From Oscillospiraceae bacterium (GTDB taxonomy: Bacteria; Bacillota; Clostridia; Oscillospirales; CAG-272), in assembly GCA_015064735.1 (NCBI GenBank), contig SVRP01000001.1, positions 62,001 to 126,000 of the forward strand: a stretch of DNA of 64,000 nucleotides, read 5' to 3'. Below the pieces are notes generated by a model. The model was not told where the DNA came from. It was given only the letters and a program-made list of their open reading frames with translations, and ran no database searches. How positions within the stretch are numbered: the stretch's first letter is position 1; every line of letters begins with the position of its first letter. Below are positions 61,201 to 64,000 of this stretch, piece by piece. Both the position numbers and the translations under genes were made by a program.

Positions 61201-61692
61201 ACAATTCCGTTTATTTCTGAAAATCCTATTGACAAATCCGCATTTTCGGATATAATAAAGTCAAAGGAAACCACCAATGAAGACTATGGCGTTCCCGGTA
61301 TGAAATGGGGCGAGCATAAAGGCAAAGAAGATGAGCCTGCTCAGGAAGGCGTAAAGAAAACGAAGGTGACACAGTTTGAAACCGTCAACGGCACAATGAA
61401 AGTCACCGACGAAACAAAAGCCAGACTCGGAAGCAAGGGTTCAGCCAAGATTATGGCTGGAGACATTACAGATGTCGAGGTCTTTGCGGGTAAGGGCGGT
61501 AAGAAACCGCTCGACCTTGCTGATAAGTTCGCTCATACCTACGGTGGTAAGCCTGAAGATTGGACGCATTCGACCGGAAACGGCAAGATTAAATTGTCTG
61601 ACGGTACAGAAAAGAATGCAGAGATCCATTGGTTTGAATGCGAAGGAGTAGGTCAGACCAAGTGGAAAATCAAAAAGTTCAAGAAAGGATGA
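58288..61692 (+). CDS. Portal protein fused to Nudix, JAB/MPN peptidase and GMKWG-tail domains
   Basis: About 1,134 residues; the start is taken as TTG 58288 behind AAGAGGTGA, with GTG 58279 as an alternative. Counting from 58279: residues ~30-500 are a DUF1073-type portal; ~560-690 a Nudix hydrolase with complete box (GHIEEGE at ~595 and REAYEEFGI); ~725 the linker GGPGSGNHGHEG common in phage head fusions; ~790-930 a JAB/MPN metallopeptidase-like domain with LHNHP at ~866 and SGSD ligands; ~1003 YGVPGMKWGEHKG, a phage-structural motif; and a final ~120-residue domain of unknown type. Normal portals end near 450-550 residues. Confidence 0.85.
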   Translation: MSTNENKAARLDSIERYARIIQKQTGRAVRPYRANSPLPQNAEFREDGYVNVLNRYGTSKDTSEHYRFQPEPAVDDTVLSMFYEGNGLFSKIIDSPAEEAIKHGFELEGISDPDIQSFFREAYDELDGDEMFMTSLKWGRLFGGAIAVMMINDGRGVDEPLDWKNIQSIDDIRIYDRSLIQPDYSSMFSYNPEDPFRTRGSRLGMPEYYSVFSKYGNFTVHESRCLVFQNGILPEKCTNSVYQFWGMPEYVRLKRAIRDAELAYGSGPKMLDRSVQAIYKMKNLADILSTSDGEDAVLKRLEVIDMARGLLNSITIDSEGEDYDFKQFQFSGVSEIIDKSCAFLSAISSIPQTILFGAGAGGLSTTDDTSMENWYNYVERIQRRMVKKNLRYLFSIIAQAGVATGELAEVPPIKVKFNPLWSMSESEQVQLEQQKATIKSTNAATAKTYVDMGALDPSEVRNGLARDEQFDVENILDQYDEEELMAAIEERLEQEAEANAPEGEESGTENPLTEEGNSSDTAPAATKLPQDMTDEEKAQKEREGENNADSQDTTPKPQRGGVGVIVAKEGKILCGTRHNDFGYGLLCGPGGHIEEGETPEEAAKREAYEEFGITPTKMVQLGYGPKEPDTGITPVIFLCTEFEGEPKSIDLEMTQIRFLDLEQIKEMEHALFQPFADGLKLLDAVLFRTDSKDDDMEWHWVEDLGAYMLRFKGDDHTEKSDGGPGSGNHGHEGVPGQIGGSAPSISASVREHAHGMSEDQKAEFLFSEAGMSFRDVNKAISEGTLDEHIDKHFEAVTAQKVEVAKGAVDDSSSKRRALADIAEIKNSDVEILVAYDESGSEIARNEGDEESVSLGEQKAFATLHNHPGHEASSFSGSDIRTFATRGEQAMYMTSKTEMYSLVRTKDCDDYQIKSLASHIDLLEKKHKDGTLSKDDLIREADMYMQLHAHEYGLIYTRSENKNDSADENNSSTIPFISENPIDKSAFSDIIKSKETTNEDYGVPGMKWGEHKGKEDEPAQEGVKKTKVTQFETVNGTMKVTDETKARLGSKGSAKIMAGDITDVEVFAGKGGKKPLDLADKFAHTYGGKPEDWTHSTGNGKIKLSDGTEKNAEIHWFECEGVGQTKWKIKKFKKG
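61229..61256 (+). promoter_or_regulatory. Consensus promoter inside the portal-fusion gene
   Basis: TTGACA (61229-61234), 16 bases, TATAAT (61251-61256), followed by AAAGT like the other phage promoters. The spacer has ATCCG-CATTTT-CGGAT, an operator-like inverted repeat. It would drive the last portal-fusion segment or the small genes from 61,698. Confidence 0.55.
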
Positions 61693-61697
61693 CTGCT

Positions 61698-61862
61698 ATG
61701 AAGGTAAGATTTATCGGAGAAGATGATCCGCTCGAATTGCTTAACGGCAAAGAATATGACGTAATCGAAGTTGATGAGGAAAGCGGCTGGTATCGCATCG
61801 TCGATGAGACGGGCGATGACTACCTGTTTGATCCCGAAGATTTTGAGATCGTCGAAGAATAA
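61698..61862 (+). CDS. Small acidic phage protein
   Basis: 54 residues, MKVRFIGEDDPLELLNG at the start, a compact beta-type domain. It begins six bases after the portal fusion. A terminator follows. Function unknown. Confidence 0.68.
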   Translation: MKVRFIGEDDPLELLNGKEYDVIEVDEESGWYRIVDETGDDYLFDPEDFEIVEE

Positions 61863-61882
61863 TCCACAACAGAATATCGAAT

Positions 61883-61916
61883 GAGCAGAACACCTTGACG
61901 GGTGCTCTGCTTTTTT
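61883..61916 (+). terminator. Terminator within the head module
   Basis: GAGCAGAACACC / GGGTGCTCTGCTT hairpin with one mismatch, followed by TTTTTT. Confidence 0.85.
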
Positions 61917-61941
61917 GATGCCGTAATACAGGAGGTACGTT

Positions 61942-62097
61942 ATGAACCAGAAGAAAGCAAAACGCTTACGTGCTGAGGGCAGAGCAAAATTTGCTTATGC
62001 TCACGGAGCGTGGGAGAAAGGTCGTCCCTCTCGCCTTCGTTTCATTGCCTATTGGAAATGGAAGAAGGTAGAGCCGAAGGAGAGCGATTATGTTTGA
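61942..62097 (+). CDS. Small basic phage protein
   Basis: 51 residues from the ATG at 61942 (GGAGGTACGT upstream), rich in Lys/Arg/Trp (RFIAYWKWKKVEP). Overlaps the next start by 8 bases. Function unknown. Confidence 0.58.
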   Translation: MNQKKAKRLRAEGRAKFAYAHGAWEKGRPSRLRFIAYWKWKKVEPKESDYV

Positions 62098-62467
62098 GAT
62101 CAGCACAGAGTTGAAGGAACTCGCTGACAAGGTATTTGCCAAGGTCAAAGAGTTCAAGCCCATCACAGACAGCGGTTGCCGCATCGCCTATCAGTACGCC
62201 GATAAGGAGAAGAAAAGCGGCGGCAAGACGGTCTATGCCGACACTATGAAGGTGTCCGATAAGATGAAAGCGGTTGCTCCGTATGATTTCATCATCACGT
62301 TCTACAAGCCGAGCTGTGTGTTGCTCTCGCCTGAAAAGATGGAGATTCTTATGAGGCACGAGCTGAAGCACATCGGCATTAAGGATGGTCGCTTCTTTAT
62401 CGTCCCTCACGATGTCGAGGATTTCTCGGACATCATCGAAGAGCACGGTATGAGCTGGATCATTTAA
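62090..62467 (+). CDS. Putative phage zinc metallopeptidase
   Basis: 125 residues. RHELKHIGIKDGRF contains the HExxH-like zinc motif (H-E-L-K-H) and a downstream VPHDVEDF that may give the third ligand. Matches the small putative phage metallopeptidase family located among head genes. GAAGGAG precedes the ATG. Confidence 0.8.
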   Translation: MFEISTELKELADKVFAKVKEFKPITDSGCRIAYQYADKEKKSGGKTVYADTMKVSDKMKAVAPYDFIITFYKPSCVLLSPEKMEILMRHELKHIGIKDGRFFIVPHDVEDFSDIIEEHGMSWII

Positions 62468-62512
62468 GTCCCGCCAAACCTCGCAAAACCTTCGGGAAAG
62501 GAGGGCAAGCCC

Positions 62513-63445
62513 TTGAACAAACAAACACACCACCAACTCGTAAAAGAGGCGGTAAGCAAGAAATTTCGAGGTACCCAGCCTCTTAAAAGCAAGGTTATCC
62601 CTCGGTATCCCGATTCGTGCGAACGTGAATTGCAACGAATCGCACGAGGATATACCAAGATGTTCTACGCCATCCTGAAAGACCATCTGCCTGAAATGAT
62701 GTCTGCCTACAAAAAGGAAAGGCACGGCGACTCTCGGTTTGATGATGCGATGGACCTTGACAGAGAAATCCGTCAACAGTTCGCTGCCATCGCCCAAGAG
62801 CTGGAGCGGAAGGTTTCTCAGCACGGCTTGGAAGAGCTGGTCGAAAAGGCTGGCAAATTGACAAAGAACGCTTCCGTTCGTGAATGGAAACGTGTCATAC
62901 GCAACACGCTCGGCGTTGACCTTATGGATGACTACTATAACGGTGAAGCCTATGACCGAGCGTTGCGAAAATGGATTGATGAGAATGTCCTGAAAATCAA
63001 GAGCATACCGAATGAGGCTCTCGATGAGATGCAAGGCATCATTCGAGAGGGATACCAAAACGGTAGAACGATAAGGGATATTACGAAAGAGATCCAAAAA
63101 GAGTTTGGAGTAACCAAGAACAAAGCCGAGGCTCTTGCACGAGATCAGGTTTCCACGCTGAATGCACAGCTTACCCGTATGCAACAGGAAGATGCAGGGT
63201 GCGAGGAATACATCTGGTCGGATTCGGGAGACTCACGTGTTCGTGATTGCCACCATTCGCTCGACGGTAAACGCTTCAGGTGGGATAACCCGCCTGAAAT
63301 GTGGTACAAGACCAAATCAAAAGGCATCGTCTATACCGGACGTCGTTGCCATCCCGGAGAGGACTATTGCTGCCGATGTGTGGCAATACCCTATTTCAAT
63401 TTGGAGACAATAGATATTCCGATACAGCAAGCCGATGAAGTATGA
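62513..63445 (+). CDS. MuF/SPP1 gp7-like minor head protein
   Basis: 310 residues from TTG at 62513 behind GGAAAGGAGGG. The C-terminal third has the MuF pattern: DQVSTLNAQLTRMQQ, WSDSGDSRVRDCHHSLDGK and a Cys/His end (RRCHPGEDYCCRCVAIPYF). Minor head proteins of this class sit near the portal and may travel into the host. No toxin or ADP-ribosyltransferase extension; the cargo here is on the portal instead. Confidence 0.88.
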   Translation: MNKQTHHQLVKEAVSKKFRGTQPLKSKVIPRYPDSCERELQRIARGYTKMFYAILKDHLPEMMSAYKKERHGDSRFDDAMDLDREIRQQFAAIAQELERKVSQHGLEELVEKAGKLTKNASVREWKRVIRNTLGVDLMDDYYNGEAYDRALRKWIDENVLKIKSIPNEALDEMQGIIREGYQNGRTIRDITKEIQKEFGVTKNKAEALARDQVSTLNAQLTRMQQEDAGCEEYIWSDSGDSRVRDCHHSLDGKRFRWDNPPEMWYKTKSKGIVYTGRRCHPGEDYCCRCVAIPYFNLETIDIPIQQADEV

Positions 63446-63486
63446 GGCCCGACTATTCTCGAAGGCTTGAAAGGAGGAAACACTGA

Positions 63487-63684
63487 TTGTCGGACGGATA
63501 CAAGCAGCACATCAAGGTCTTTATTGACTTTGATGAGTTTTGCAGACCGAAGTGTATGTGTCTGCGATACAAGAAGAAGTGCAACAAGAAGTGTACTCCC
63601 GAAGTGGTCGAACGAGATCCGTATCGTGGTTGGGAGGATTGCTTCAAGGTTGACAAATACGGAAAATCGAAAGGTTCTCGATAA
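63487..63684 (+). CDS. Small Cys-rich phage protein
   Basis: 65 residues from TTG at 63487 behind AAAGGAGGAAACACTGA. CRPKCMCLRYKKKCNKKC packs five cysteines and seven basic residues, a probable metal-binding knuckle. Function unknown. Confidence 0.6.
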   Translation: MSDGYKQHIKVFIDFDEFCRPKCMCLRYKKKCNKKCTPEVVERDPYRGWEDCFKVDKYGKSKGSR

Positions 63685-63773
63685 ATGAAAGTATATGTTG
63701 CTGGAAAGAGCCGTGACTCTCCCCCAATGGAGACAGGACCTCCGGCTCATAGAACAGAAAGGAAATTGCTATT

Positions 63774-64000
63774 ATGAAAAATGCTTATCCAATCGGCGGA
63801 GTATGCCGACAGATCATCAAGACCTGCGAGAGAATCGAAACAATGGCGAGCGACACCGAGGGTTTTGAAAGCCAGAACCACGAGGCACTCGCCATTATGT
63901 TTGAAGATCTCGCTCTCGAAGAGTTGGAACACGTGCAGAAGCTCGTTCTTTCGCTCACAAGCCTCGTAGTCGAGGGTGCTTCCAACGGAGAGGGAGAGAA
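63774..64000 (+). CDS. Phage protein, 3' end cut by window
   Basis: At least 75 residues from the ATG at 63774 (AGAAAGGAAATTGCT upstream), starting MKNAYPIGGV. Helical, acidic (FEDLALEELEHVQKLVLSLT). Continues past the window edge; function unknown. Confidence 0.65.
   Translation, partial: MKNAYPIGGVCRQIIKTCERIETMASDTEGFESQNHEALAIMFEDLALEELEHVQKLVLSLTSLVVEGASNGEGE

Noticed and set aside
58288..61692. Assembly artefact joining separate genes
   Set aside because: The frame is open throughout and the linker motifs at domain borders are typical of real phage fusions; still worth read-level confirmation.
62090..62467. ImmA-type repressor-cleaving protease
   Set aside because: Has an HELKH motif, but sits in the head module far from the repressor and is only 125 residues.

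Overview
The window joins a stretch of chromosome from a low-to-mid-GC Clostridia bacterium (1 to about 26,460) to the left end and first ~37 kb of an integrated phage (about 26,500 to 64,000; the right end lies outside). The host assignment rests on a SCIFF precursor next to its radical SAM maturase, the dgt-dnaG-rpoD cluster, a lysine riboswitch in front of dapA-dapB, BspA-type LRR and Ser-rich lipoproteins, and many consensus sigma-A promoters with 17-bp spacers. Order or genus cannot be fixed from the sequence; a gut-type Oscillospirales-like organism is an inference.

Host part: a truncated tRNA methyltransferase and a TtcA-like PP-loop enzyme; the scfA-scfB thioether-peptide pair followed by a PLP decarboxylase-like gene; an LRR lipoprotein; a repeat-rich island (5,922-6,840) holding a MITE-like element, a promoter-driven structured RNA with its own terminator, and a tiny Cys-rich gene; a divergent lipoprotein/FkbM pair; HIT protein and ABC exporter; aspartate kinase; a membrane-anchored surface protein behind a structured leader; dgt-dnaG-rpoD; a solute-binding-like lipoprotein; a HAD phosphatase; two tandem paralogous GQSN-type carbohydrate esterase lipoproteins; dapB and dapA under an L-box; and queA. 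lysC, dapA and dapB together give the entry steps of lysine/diaminopimelate synthesis.

Phage part: a large serine recombinase, a leftward repressor operon in which a PD-(D/E)XK nuclease is translationally coupled to the CI-like repressor, then rightward early genes (Cro-like HTH, RecB-like exonuclease, coiled-coil protein, RecT/Bet-like annealing protein, replication initiator, DnaC-like loader, RusA, SSB, a DUF5131 protein and a sigma-like late regulator). A terminator and a new promoter at ~39.7-39.8 kb start a 9-kb run of about 25 small, often Cys-rich genes that includes RtcB RNA ligase and a Swiss-army-knife-type HAD domain.

From 49.1 kb a compact, overlapping six-gene cassette (ParB-like, DegT aminotransferase, nucleotide-sugar dehydratase/epimerase, PIG-L deacetylase, WbqC-like, and a glycosyltransferase resembling the TET-associated type) sits just before the packaging genes. 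It is the best candidate here for an undescribed system, most likely synthesis of an amino-sugar and its attachment to phage DNA or to a virion component. It is followed by a free-standing HNH endonuclease, a MgsA-C-like protein, terminase genes (the large subunit is split from its N-terminus by a TAGTG stop/start), and a ~1,135-residue portal protein carrying a Nudix hydrolase, a JAB/MPN metallopeptidase and a GMKWG-motif tail. Then come a small metallopeptidase and a MuF-like minor head protein. Capsid, tail and lysis genes are not in the window.
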